Positions 8,062 to 16,090 of a stretch of DNA of 64,000 bases are shown here, piece by piece. The notes under the pieces were generated by a model, which was not told where the DNA came from, searched no databases, and saw nothing but the letters and a program-made list of their open reading frames with translations. The DNA is taken from NCBI GenBank assembly GCA_910576775.1, contig CAJTJV010000012.1:13317-77316 (forward strand). Reading direction: 5' to 3'. The translations under genes were made by a program, and so were the position numbers. Each line of letters starts with the position of its first letter. Position 1 is the first letter of the stretch. The DNA is from an uncultured Muribaculaceae bacterium. GTDB taxonomy: Bacteria; Bacteroidota; Bacteroidia; Bacteroidales; Muribaculaceae.

Positions 8062-9054
8062 ATGACACAGGATATAAGAAAAGTACTCGTTACCGGTGCC
8101 GACGGTTTCATCGGTTCCCATCTTACGGAAGCGTTGCTCGACAAAGGCTATCATGTCAGAGCTCTCTCGCAGTATAACTCTTTCAACAACTGGGGCTGGC
8201 TCGAGGATATAACAGAAAACGAACGGCTGGAGGTGGTTTGTGGCGATGTCCGCGATCCCAATCTTTGCCGCAGAATCTGCGATGGTATCGATACGGTATA
8301 TCATCTTGCGGCTTTGATCGCCATTCCCTACAGCTATGTCGCGCCAGACAGTTATGTCGATACAAATATAAAAGGAACACTCAACATGTGTCAGGCTGTG
8401 CGCGATGCAGGATGTCGCCGTATTGTCGTTACTTCGACAAGTGAGGTTTATGGCACCGCCAGGTATGTGCCTATCGATGAGAAGCATCCTCGACAGCCCC
8501 AATCGCCATATTCGGCAACAAAGATTGGAGCCGATGCAATCGCACAGAGTTTTTATAACGCCTTCGGACTACCGGTGGTGACGGCCAGGCCATTCAATGC
8601 CTATGGTCCGCGCCAGAGCGCACGCGCGATTATTCCTACTATTATCACTCAGATTGCATCCGGCAAGCATAAAATAACGCTTGGAGATCTCTCCCCGACG
8701 CGCGATTTCAATTTTGTGGCTGATCTGGCGGCCGGTTTTATCGCTCTCGGCGAGACGGCCGGAATAGAGGGGCTTGATATAAACATTGCCACGGGGACAG
8801 AAGTGAGCATGGCTGATACACTTGAGACAATAGCACGTCTTATGGAAGCTGATATAGAGAGTGTTGTAGACCCGGACCGTCTGCGTCCCGCCAAGAGCGA
8901 GGTTAACCGTCTCTGTGGCGACAATACTCTGATCACAAGTCTAACAGAATGGCGGCCGCGTTATTCATTCGAGGAAGGTCTCCGCAAGACAATCGATTGG
9001 TTCTGTAAGCCCGAGAATCTTGCCAAATATAAACCTGATATTTACAACCGATGA
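8062..9054 (+). CDS. legB: LegB-type NAD-dependent nucleotide-sugar 4,6-dehydratase
   Basis: An extended SDR enzyme expected to convert a UDP- or GDP-GlcNAc type sugar to its 4-keto-6-deoxy form, the first step of legionaminic acid synthesis. Seen: the NAD loop TGADGFIGSH at residues 11-20, the ALSQYNSFNNWGWLE segment typical of LegB, STSEVYGT, the YSATK catalytic pair, and RPFNAYGPRQSARAIIPTII. The resemblance to Campylobacter LegB as I remember it is strong along the whole 330 residues. It sits between a lipoprotein (1-base gap) and an ATP-grasp gene (4-base overlap), with a LegI/NeuB synthase two genes on. The legC aminotransferase and the later leg genes are not in the window. Confidence 0.9.
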   Translation: MTQDIRKVLVTGADGFIGSHLTEALLDKGYHVRALSQYNSFNNWGWLEDITENERLEVVCGDVRDPNLCRRICDGIDTVYHLAALIAIPYSYVAPDSYVDTNIKGTLNMCQAVRDAGCRRIVVTSTSEVYGTARYVPIDEKHPRQPQSPYSATKIGADAIAQSFYNAFGLPVVTARPFNAYGPRQSARAIIPTIITQIASGKHKITLGDLSPTRDFNFVADLAAGFIALGETAGIEGLDINIATGTEVSMADTLETIARLMEADIESVVDPDRLRPAKSEVNRLCGDNTLITSLTEWRPRYSFEEGLRKTIDWFCKPENLAKYKPDIYNR

Positions 9055-10019
9055 TAAGCTGTAAGACTCCAGGGCGTCTGTCATTTCTTTTTCTCGGGGG
9101 GGCCAAACGCGTCGCTATGGCGAGAATGGTGAGAAAGGCTTGCGCCGAGCGTGGTTTTGAATGTGACATCACCGGTTACGAGCTTGATGCCCATTCTGCC
9201 CTTGCCTGCGAGGCAGAGATACGCGAGGGTCTCCGTTGGGGCGATACCGGTGTTTTCGACGACATCGACAGGGTGGTTGATGAAAGAAAAGTAGATATAA
9301 TATTGCCTTTTGTCGATGGTGCAGTCGGGGTGGCTTCGGAATATGTCAATCGTTATGGCTCCGGGCTGGTATTCTGTCCGGTAAGTGAGCGCGCTCTTGT
9401 GGAGAGGATGTTCGACAAGATAGCTGCCGCTGAGTTTTTCGAACGCCTTGGCCTTCCCGTCCCGGTTACATACAAGCCCGGAGCGCCATGTGGAAAGTTG
9501 ATTGCCAAACCACGGTTTGGTTCCGCGTCTAAAGGTATAGTCAACATCGACAGTCTCGGGAAACTCTACGAGATAAATAAAGGAAAGTATCTGATTCAGG
9601 AGCGTATCGACAATCGCGAGGAAATAACAGTGGACTGCTATGTAGGTGTCGGAAACGGTTTTATTGCCGCTGTCAGTCCGCGTCTGCGATGCGAGGTGTC
9701 CGGCGGTGAGGTCGTGAGAACGGAGACTGTCGATGACTCTGAAGCTATTGCTCTCGTTCGTCGTGTGCTTGAAGCGACGGGGCTGCGGGGCGCTGTTACC
9801 GTGCAGCTTCTGCGCGACCTTGATAGCGGACGCCTGCTTGTTATGGAAATCAATCCGCGCCTTGGCGGTGGTGCTGTGGCATCGGTGCATGCGTCTGTGG
9901 ATTTACCCGGGCTTATCATAGATGACGCTCTCGGCCGGGAGCTCTCGGAGTGCGTGCCTGTTCCGGGTGTTGAGACTGTGCGCTATCTTGAAGATGTTGT
10001 CTTTTATCCTGAAAAATGA
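9051..10019 (+). CDS. ATP-grasp ligase of the nonulosonic-acid gene unit
   Basis: A 322-residue ATP-grasp enzyme of the carbamoyl-phosphate-synthase / PylC type. Residues 1-115 form a pre-ATP-grasp Rossmann-like domain (SFLFLGGAKRVAMARMV). The grasp domain shows the ATP lysine in IAKPRFGSASKG (Lys153), the LIQERIDNREEITVDCY strand, and the metal-binding EINPRLGGG at 266-274. Such enzymes join a carboxylate to an amine or thiol through an acyl-phosphate. Both ends overlap neighbours by 4 bases, tying it tightly to legB and legI. Its substrate is unknown; joining an amino acid to the sugar, or modifying the keto-acid product, are possibilities suggested only by context. Confidence 0.85.
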   Translation: MISCKTPGRLSFLFLGGAKRVAMARMVRKACAERGFECDITGYELDAHSALACEAEIREGLRWGDTGVFDDIDRVVDERKVDIILPFVDGAVGVASEYVNRYGSGLVFCPVSERALVERMFDKIAAAEFFERLGLPVPVTYKPGAPCGKLIAKPRFGSASKGIVNIDSLGKLYEINKGKYLIQERIDNREEITVDCYVGVGNGFIAAVSPRLRCEVSGGEVVRTETVDDSEAIALVRRVLEATGLRGAVTVQLLRDLDSGRLLVMEINPRLGGGAVASVHASVDLPGLIIDDALGRELSECVPVPGVETVRYLEDVVFYPEK

Positions 10020-11026
10020 TGAAACATAAAGTAATGATAATAGCGGAGGCCGGGGTAAACCATAACGGTTCTCTTGAGATGGCGCGCCGCATGGTTTATG
10101 CCGCCAAAGAAGCCGGTGCCGATTATGTAAAATTCCAGACTGCCGTTCCCGAACTTGTTATATCCGCTTTTGCCCCGAAAGCGGAATATCAGAAGGAAAC
10201 CACCGGTGCAGACGAAAGTCAGCTCGAAATGTGCAAGGCTATCCATCTGCCGCTTTCCGATTATGCGGGGCTGAAGCGCCTTTGCGATGAGGTAGGCATA
10301 GGTTTCATGAGTACTCCGTTCGACCTTGTTTCTATCGATTGTCTTGCCAATCTTGATATGGATTATTGGAAGATTCCTTCGGGCGAGATTACAAATCTTC
10401 CGTATCTGCGCAAAATCGGACGCCTCGGTTCGCGTGTCATTATGTCGACCGGCATGTCGACGCTCGGGGAGGTGGCGACAGCTGTTGAAATACTTGAGAA
10501 AGCCGGTACGCCACGTAGATCAATATGGTTGTTGCATTGTACTACCCAATACCCGGCTCCTTATGAATCCGTCAATCTTCGTGCGATGGATGCTCTTGCT
10601 ACTCTCGGATGTGCCGGAGTTGGGTATAGCGATCATACAGTAGGCTCAGAGGTTTCTGTTGCCGCAGTAGCGAGAGGTGCGGTGATAGTTGAGAAACATT
10701 TTACACTCGACAAGAATCTTCCGGGTCCCGATCATAAAGCATCCCTTGAACCGGATGAATTAAAGGAGCTTGTTATCAGAATCCGCCATATAGAGGCCGC
10801 TCTCGGCGATGGCGTCAAACATGTGGCTGCTGCTGAAGAATGCAATGTCGCTGTAGCTCGTAAAAGCATAGTTGCCGCGACGGCCATAGCCAAGGGCGAA
10901 TTTTTTACGGATGGGAATATCACCGTCAAGCGTCCGGGCGGAGGCATATCGCCTATGCGGTGGGATGAGATTATCGGTATGCGGGCATCAAGAAATTTCC
11001 TCCCTGACGAACTTATTGAAATATAA
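10016..11026 (+). CDS. legI: N-acetylneuraminate/legionaminate synthase (NeuB/LegI family)
   Basis: Condenses an N-acetylated hexose with phosphoenolpyruvate to a nine-carbon keto acid. The NeuB TIM barrel is visible: IIAEAGVNHNGSLEMA at the start, ADYVKFQT, FMSTPFDL, IPSGEITNLPYL, IMSTGMSTLGEV, LLHCTTQYPAP, GYSDHT and EKHFTLDK. The C-terminal antifreeze-like SAF domain follows (RKSIVAATAIAKGE to the end). The length of 336 matches the family. Pairing with LegB favours legionaminic over sialic acid as product, but the NeuB family does not separate these safely by sequence. The stop abuts the stop of the convergent SGNH gene with no base between them. Confidence 0.92.
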   Translation: MMKHKVMIIAEAGVNHNGSLEMARRMVYAAKEAGADYVKFQTAVPELVISAFAPKAEYQKETTGADESQLEMCKAIHLPLSDYAGLKRLCDEVGIGFMSTPFDLVSIDCLANLDMDYWKIPSGEITNLPYLRKIGRLGSRVIMSTGMSTLGEVATAVEILEKAGTPRRSIWLLHCTTQYPAPYESVNLRAMDALATLGCAGVGYSDHTVGSEVSVAAVARGAVIVEKHFTLDKNLPGPDHKASLEPDELKELVIRIRHIEAALGDGVKHVAAAEECNVAVARKSIVAATAIAKGEFFTDGNITVKRPGGGISPMRWDEIIGMRASRNFLPDELIEI

Positions 11027-12133
11027 TCAAAGACCCTGCTTGTCAAGAAGCTCCCGCAGCATAGGGTACATGTTTTCAGCGAATATTTTGAAACCCATGT
11101 CGGTGAAATGATATTCATCGACAGTTGTCTCGGTCTGACCGTCAAGGATACCCTCGCTTCTGAAAATATACAGGTTATCATCGCCTTCGTCTTTCAGATA
11201 CTGGTATATCGCGTCGAGATGTTCGTTTTGCTCTGTAAGATACTTTAAACTTTCGTTTTTGAATCGTGACAGTGTGAACATCGGTGTTTCCACAAGTATT
11301 ATCGGAGTGGCCGGATGCTTCTGTCGTATAATCCGGATAAAATTAATCATCTTGTCGTCGATCTCCTGTACATTTACGTTCGGTAATGCGTCGATTACTA
11401 TAACGGAAGCGTCGTTGTCGGCTATTATCTGTGCCACCTCGTAGTCAAGACGGCCGTTGCCGCTAAACCCAAGGTTGACAATCTCGCGCTGAAGCATTCG
11501 TTCGAGGATATTGGTATGCGCCATTCCGGGGCGTGTGGCGCATCCTCCCTGTAGAATGCTTGTGCCGTACATTATGACAGGTTTTCCTTTGCGCGGCAGG
11601 TCTATAGCCGGCGGCAGGACGGCATATTCCGAATCAGTGCCTATATAGAGGCTGTCAACGCCGTCATAGAGCGGCAGGTACAGCATATATTCGCGCATCC
11701 GTGGCTCCATGCCGCTCATCACGGTGGTCTCACTGTTTTTATTGTAGAAATCCGGGCGGCAGCTGTTCATATAAGTCCAGTTGTTATCGTCATCAAGAAC
11801 ATAAACGTCAAGACCGCGGATACCTGTTGCCGTCATGTGGTTCATGTTGTTGAGGAAGCGGGCGTGCCAGCGTGCTTTTACCGATGGAGAAGCTGTGCGG
11901 AAGCGTATTGCCATACCGGCAGAGTTCTGTCCGAGGTTCCATAAATCCGGACGGATTTTACCTTGAAGTGAATCGGGAAGGCGTGTATATCTCGTTTCAG
12001 CATCGGGTACCAGTGTGCCGTATGTCGGCATTTCGGCGAGGCTGTGATATGTTGTTTTGGTTTCAGCGTTTGCAAATAGTCCGCAGGAGAACAGGAACAC
12101 GGTTGACAATAACAGGGGTACGGATAGTTTCAT
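11027..12133 (-). CDS. secreted SGNH/GDSL hydrolase with N-terminal GxDLY-type domain
   Basis: A predicted exported esterase. The N-terminal signal ends near FANA, though a cysteine in FLFSCG could make it a lipoprotein. A beta-rich domain (about residues 30-165, with GLDVYV) precedes the hydrolase domain, where the nucleophile serine is in MYGTSILQGG, the oxyanion elements in GFSGNGR, and the Asp-His pair in DEYHFTDMG near the C-terminus. This layout matches the GxDLY plus Lipase_GDSL_3 families. Likely substrates are acetylated or feruloylated polysaccharides; none is proven. Convergent with legI. Confidence 0.85.
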   Translation of the reverse strand: MKLSVPLLLSTVFLFSCGLFANAETKTTYHSLAEMPTYGTLVPDAETRYTRLPDSLQGKIRPDLWNLGQNSAGMAIRFRTASPSVKARWHARFLNNMNHMTATGIRGLDVYVLDDDNNWTYMNSCRPDFYNKNSETTVMSGMEPRMREYMLYLPLYDGVDSLYIGTDSEYAVLPPAIDLPRKGKPVIMYGTSILQGGCATRPGMAHTNILERMLQREIVNLGFSGNGRLDYEVAQIIADNDASVIVIDALPNVNVQEIDDKMINFIRIIRQKHPATPIILVETPMFTLSRFKNESLKYLTEQNEHLDAIYQYLKDEGDDNLYIFRSEGILDGQTETTVDEYHFTDMGFKIFAENMYPMLRELLDKQGL

Positions 12134-12171
12134 GATATATGGTGTATATGGATTGGCAGATACTCTTTTAA

Positions 12172-13389
12172 TCAGTCGGCGATTTCCGGAGTCGAGCTTG
12201 AGCCGGAGACGGTTTCCTTTTGCGCATTGCCGAATACGCGGTCGACAATCTGTGCGATAGCGCCGTCGCCGGTAATGTTGCAGGCAGTGCCGAAGCTATC
12301 CATTGCTATGTAGAGCGCGATCATTAGGGCGTTGTCAGCTTCCGTGAATCCGAGTATGCTTGAGAGGATTCCCAAAGATGCCATTATGGCGCCCCCCGGG
12401 ACTCCAGGAGCCGCAACAATGGTGATGCCGAGCATGGCGACGAATGCTGCGAATGTCATGGGATCGACGGGCATGCCGTTGACAAGCATAAGAGCGACGG
12501 CGCAGGCTACAATTTTCAGTGTCGAGCCGGACATGTGGATAGTGGCGCACAAGGGTATGACAAAGCCGGCTATGTCTCGGTTCACTCCCATGCGTATTGT
12601 CCGTTCGAGAGTTACGGGAATTGTTGCCGCGGATGACTGGGTTCCAAGAGCTGTGGCGTAGGCAGGAAGCATCGTACGGAGTGCCTTGAATGGGTTGTAG
12701 CCGGAAAATATCGATGCAATCAGATATTGGAGCAGAAGCACACCGATGTGTAGTACGAAGATAACAGCGATAATTGTCAGGAATGTTGACAGAACCGGTC
12801 CAACAGTACCTTCTACTGTTATAGAAAGAAATATTCCGAAGATATATAATGGCAGGAGTGGTATTATGGCCCTGTTGATTACATATTTTATAAGGTTACA
12901 GAAATCGCCGAGGATTCCTTTTAGCCTTGATGTCATGTCCGGTAGCATGGCACATCCGAATCCGAGGACAAAAGCAAGCACGAGTGCCGATGTGACAGTC
13001 ATAAGAGGTGGCATGTCTATTGTGAAGAACGGCTCAGGTGCTCCGGACGCTGTCTCGAGGCGTGGCAGGCTTATGTCGCCGAGCAGAGAAGGAAATATGG
13101 CTTCTGAGGTGTAGAATGAAAGCATTCCCGAGCAGAAAGTCATAAGATAGGCGATTCCCACAGTGGTAATGAGCATGGAACCTGCGCGTTTGCCTATGTC
13201 GGCTATTGCCGGTGCGACAAAGGCCACTATGAGAAGGGGAATCGTGAAATTCAGGAAGGCGCTGAAAATCGAATTGAAAGTAGCGAAAGCACGGCATAAT
13301 GCCGTGGGAAAGAAAAATCCGCATCCTATGCCAAGGGCTATAGCGATTATTATGCGGCCAAGGAGGCCGGGTTTGTGTTTAGTCTTCAT
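12172..13389 (-). CDS. dicarboxylate/amino acid:cation symporter (DAACS family)
   Basis: An inner-membrane transporter of the GltP/GltT/DctA/SstT family that takes up acidic or small amino acids or C4-dicarboxylates with H+ or Na+. Eight or so hydrophobic segments are visible, with family motifs in the C-terminal half: the serine-rich hairpin GTQSSAATIPVTLE, the substrate-binding stretch PLCATIHMSGSTLKI, the hairpin APGVPGGAIMA and NITGDGAIAQIVD. I place the start at ATG 13389 (MKTKHKPGLLG) rather than an in-frame start 72 bases upstream, because the upstream part is not membrane-like; this leaves an 11-base overlap with tatC. Substrate unresolved. Confidence 0.9.
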   Translation of the reverse strand: MKTKHKPGLLGRIIIAIALGIGCGFFFPTALCRAFATFNSIFSAFLNFTIPLLIVAFVAPAIADIGKRAGSMLITTVGIAYLMTFCSGMLSFYTSEAIFPSLLGDISLPRLETASGAPEPFFTIDMPPLMTVTSALVLAFVLGFGCAMLPDMTSRLKGILGDFCNLIKYVINRAIIPLLPLYIFGIFLSITVEGTVGPVLSTFLTIIAVIFVLHIGVLLLQYLIASIFSGYNPFKALRTMLPAYATALGTQSSAATIPVTLERTIRMGVNRDIAGFVIPLCATIHMSGSTLKIVACAVALMLVNGMPVDPMTFAAFVAMLGITIVAAPGVPGGAIMASLGILSSILGFTEADNALMIALYIAMDSFGTACNITGDGAIAQIVDRVFGNAQKETVSGSSSTPEIAD

Positions 13390-14182
13390 CGTCTTCCGGT
13401 CTGTCTGGTGGAACGAGACGGGCGGAAGCCTCCCAAAGCGCGTAAATCGGAATGAAAACAAGCATCAGTGTGAAGGGATCGCCTGTCGGTGTTATAATGG
13501 CGGCTACTACCAGAAGCACCACAATGGCGTGGCGACGGTAGTTTTTGAAGAATGAGCGTGTAAGAAGACCCATTTTGCCCAGAAGCCACGCCAGCAATGG
13601 CAATTCAAAGACGGCGCCCATCATGAGCAGAAGGGTAAAGAAATTATCCATATAAGAGTCGAGCGATACAATAGGACGGATGTGCGTGCTGAGAGTATAT
13701 GTCGACAGAAAGCGGACAGCGAGCGGAAAAACAAGGAAATAGCCGACGGCGACACCGAGATAAAACATGATGTTGCCGAAGAAGAAAGCGCGGCGTATTC
13801 CTTTGCGTTCATTAGGATATAGAGCGGGAGATACGAATCCCCACAACAGATAAAGGATTACGGGGAATCCGATGATAAGAGCAGTCCAGCACGAGGCTGA
13901 GAAATGGATGAAAAGCTGTGATGCAAGCTCGATACTGACAACATCGACATCGAAGTCTCCCGGGGTGACGCTACCGGTTAAGGTACTGATTTTGTCGAAA
14001 AGGCGGTAAATAGGAAACGAGTTGTTGCATGGTGCCATGATTACGTTATCGAAAATCCATGGCATGGCGGCGAAACTGCACGCCGCAAGGATTCCCGAAA
14101 ACAGCAGTACGCGAATCAAGACGGAGCGCAGAGCGTCCAGATGATCCCAGAAAGTTGCTGATTCCGACGAGGCTTTATCCAT
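13379..14182 (-). CDS. tatC: Sec-independent translocase subunit TatC
   Basis: The six-helix receptor of the twin-arginine translocon. Seen: the N-terminal FWDHLDALR motif near residue 11, the periplasmic loop after the first helix, PVILYLLWGFVSPALYPNE in the second helix and loop, FELPLLAWLLGKMG in the fourth, and ATPTGDPFT-like IITPTGDPFTLM between the last helices. 267 residues is normal. The acidic tail PEDDED overlaps the start of the symporter gene. tatA lies 12 bases upstream; no tatB is present, as is usual in Bacteroidota. Confidence 0.96.
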   Translation of the reverse strand: MDKASSESATFWDHLDALRSVLIRVLLFSGILAACSFAAMPWIFDNVIMAPCNNSFPIYRLFDKISTLTGSVTPGDFDVDVVSIELASQLFIHFSASCWTALIIGFPVILYLLWGFVSPALYPNERKGIRRAFFFGNIMFYLGVAVGYFLVFPLAVRFLSTYTLSTHIRPIVSLDSYMDNFFTLLLMMGAVFELPLLAWLLGKMGLLTRSFFKNYRRHAIVVLLVVAAIITPTGDPFTLMLVFIPIYALWEASARLVPPDRPEDDED

Positions 14183-14194
14183 CGCGGTTTGTTA

Positions 14195-14431
14195 TCAGTT
14201 CTTTTCCCCGGTTTCGGTAGATTTGTCGTCCTCTTCGAGGGGCTTTTCCATTTCGCGTTTGGCGTCCTGCATTCCTTTTCGGAAAGAGTGGACACCTTTG
14301 CCAAGGCCGCGCATCAGTTCGGGAATCTTCTTGCCTCCGAATAAAAGAAGGATGGCCAGAAAGATTATAATCCATTCCCAACCGCGCAGGTTACCGAGGA
14401 AGACGGGTAATATGTATGTTGTAAGTGTCAT
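14195..14431 (-). CDS. tatA: Sec-independent translocase subunit TatA
   Basis: The pore-forming Tat subunit, 78 residues. One N-terminal membrane helix (WEWIIIFLAILLLFGG) is followed by the diagnostic FGGKKIPELMRGLGKG hinge and amphipathic helix, then a charged tail. It is the first gene of a tatA-tatC-symporter unit on the minus strand and is divergent from fabD, with about 100 bases between the two starts. Confidence 0.95.
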   Translation of the reverse strand: MTLTTYILPVFLGNLRGWEWIIIFLAILLLFGGKKIPELMRGLGKGVHSFRKGMQDAKREMEKPLEEDDKSTETGEKN

Positions 14432-14492
14432 GCTTGAAAGTGTGTAATGATTATTCCGAGTGTAAAGTTAATAATAATTCGACAAAAAGCAC

Positions 14493-14500
14493 TATCTTTG
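14493..14500 (+). promoter_or_regulatory. -7 element upstream of fabD
   Basis: TATCTTTG fits the Bacteroidota -7 consensus and lies 32 bases before the fabD start. No clear -33 element is seen. The element supports ATG 14533 as the true start over an in-frame ATG at 14425. Confidence 0.5.
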
Positions 14501-14532
14501 CATCGTTTTTAAGACATTTTTATTATAACGAT

Positions 14533-15411
14533 ATGAAAGCATACGTTTTTCCCGGACAGGGCGCTCAGTTTGTCGGTATGGGTAAAGACCTCTACGACAA
14601 TAATGAGAAAGCCCGAGAGCTTTTTGAAAAAGCCAACGATATTCTGGGTTTCCGCATTACAGACCTTATGTTCAACGGCACCGATGAAGATCTCCGCCAG
14701 ACAGCCGTTACACAGCCTGCAATTTTCCTTCACTCCGTGCTTCTCGCCACATGTCTCGGTGACGAATTCAAGCCCGATATGGTTGCCGGTCACTCACTCG
14801 GCGAGTTTTCCGCTCTTGTTGCCGCCGGCGCACTGAAATTCGAGGACGGTCTCCGTCTTGTCGCGGCCCGTGCCAATGCCATGCAGAAGGCTTGTGAACT
14901 TACAGAATCAACAATGGCTGCTGTCATCGCGCTTCCCGACGAAAAAGTTGAAGAAATATGTGCCGGCATTGATGGTGTTGTTGTCTGTGCGAATTATAAT
15001 TGTCCCGGCCAGCTCGTGATTTCCGGCGAGGTTGCTGCTATCGATGCCGCCTGCGAGGCTCTCAAGGCAGCCGGTGCCAAACGAGCTCTCAAACTTAAGG
15101 TCGGCGGTGCATTCCATTCCCCGTGCATGGAACCTGCGCGTGCCGAACTTGCAAAAGCTATAGAGCAGACTGAGGTACATGTTCCCGTATGTCCGGTTTA
15201 TCAGAATGTGGACGCGCTTCCTCACACCGATCCGGTGGAAATCAAAGCAAACCTTGTGGCTCAGCTTACGGCACCCGTGCGCTGGACTCAGACCGTACGC
15301 AATATGATTGCTGATGGTGCCACCGAATTTGTCGAACTCGGTCCGGGCAAAGTACTTCAGGGTCTTGTAAGTAAAATCGATTCCTCTGTAGCAGTCTCCG
15401 GCATGCAGTAA
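14533..15411 (+). CDS. fabD: malonyl-CoA:ACP transacylase
   Basis: Transfers malonyl from CoA to acyl carrier protein, feeding fatty acid elongation in the cytoplasm. Seen: the start AYVFPGQGAQFVGMG, the nucleophile in GHSLGEFSAL near residue 88, a catalytic histidine in GGAFHSPCM, and the C-terminal VELGPGKVLQGLV. From ATG 14533 the protein has 292 residues, the standard length. An in-frame start 108 bases upstream adds a segment unlike the family. The gene stands alone, without fabH, fabF or acpP, and is followed by a strong terminator. Confidence 0.97.
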   Translation: MKAYVFPGQGAQFVGMGKDLYDNNEKARELFEKANDILGFRITDLMFNGTDEDLRQTAVTQPAIFLHSVLLATCLGDEFKPDMVAGHSLGEFSALVAAGALKFEDGLRLVAARANAMQKACELTESTMAAVIALPDEKVEEICAGIDGVVVCANYNCPGQLVISGEVAAIDAACEALKAAGAKRALKLKVGGAFHSPCMEPARAELAKAIEQTEVHVPVCPVYQNVDALPHTDPVEIKANLVAQLTAPVRWTQTVRNMIADGATEFVELGPGKVLQGLVSKIDSSVAVSGMQ

Positions 15412-15431
15412 TTGCCGCTTGCATACAAAAA

Positions 15432-15469
15432 ACAGGCGCGTCAGGATAATCCCTGTCGCGCCTGTTTTT
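15432..15469. terminator. bidirectional terminator between fabD and ftnA
   Basis: ACAGGCGCG at 15432-15440 pairs with CGCGCCTGT at 15457-15465, with four further pairs (CAGG/CCTG) after a T-T mismatch. A-rich sequence on the left and T-rich on the right let it act for the convergent fabD and ferritin genes. Confidence 0.88.
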
Positions 15470-15494
15470 CTATGTAATATAACGTATTAAGGGT

Positions 15495-16016
15495 TTATGC
15501 TTTTGCCTGGAGGGGAGAGGGCACGTTGTAGACGCGTGTTGCCAGTTCCTGGTCGAGCATATAGAGTGCAAGACCGTTGTCGCCGATAAGTTTGAGGCGG
15601 TCGATAAGAGCCTGTGCGGTTTCTTCCTCTTCCACCTGTTCTGCTACGAACCAGTCGAGCTTGCCGCGGGTAGCATAATCGTGTTCAGCCTCTGCGAGAG
15701 CGTAAAGCGAGTTAATCATCGCTGTTACTTTTTCTTCATGTTCGAGTGTGTGCATGTAGGCAGCGAGAGGCGATTCCCATGTTGTGGGAACGGCGTCGAT
15801 TGCCTTGAGTTCCACGCGGCCACCACGGCTGAGCAAATAGTTGATGAAGATTTCGGCGTGTGCCTGTTCTTCCTTGAACTGGATGCGGAACCAGTTTGCT
15901 ATTCCGGCATGGCCTTCGCTTTCGAAATGCATGCCCATGGAGAGATAAAGATATGCCGACCAGAGTTCGGCATTAATCTGCGCGTTGATAGCGTCTTGAA
16001 TTTTTGGACTAATCAT
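15495..16016 (-). CDS. ftnA: non-heme ferritin
   Basis: A 24-mer iron-storage protein with ferroxidase activity in the cytoplasm. The ferroxidase residues are all there: Glu17, Glu50 and His53 (KEEQAHAEIF), Glu94, Gln127 and Glu130. Length 173 is that of bacterial FtnA. Lack of a conserved haem-ligand methionine pattern argues against bacterioferritin. It lies 74 bases downstream of the glycosyltransferase gene on the same strand, so it may have its own promoter; I did not find a convincing one. Confidence 0.96.
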   Translation of the reverse strand: MISPKIQDAINAQINAELWSAYLYLSMGMHFESEGHAGIANWFRIQFKEEQAHAEIFINYLLSRGGRVELKAIDAVPTTWESPLAAYMHTLEHEEKVTAMINSLYALAEAEHDYATRGKLDWFVAEQVEEEETAQALIDRLKLIGDNGLALYMLDQELATRVYNVPSPLQAKA

Positions 16017-16090
16017 AATGATTAAAATATAGGATTTATGTTGTTATTATTGCTTCCGGGGCGTTCTGGCATGGCCATGGGAGCTTGGAA

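Noticed and set aside
9081..9890. 269-codon open frame antisense to the ATP-grasp gene
   Set aside because: Shadow of a gene with intact motifs and 4-base junctions on both sides.
14425..14532. Upstream start for fabD
   Set aside because: The extension has no family similarity and precedes the -7 element at 14493-14500.
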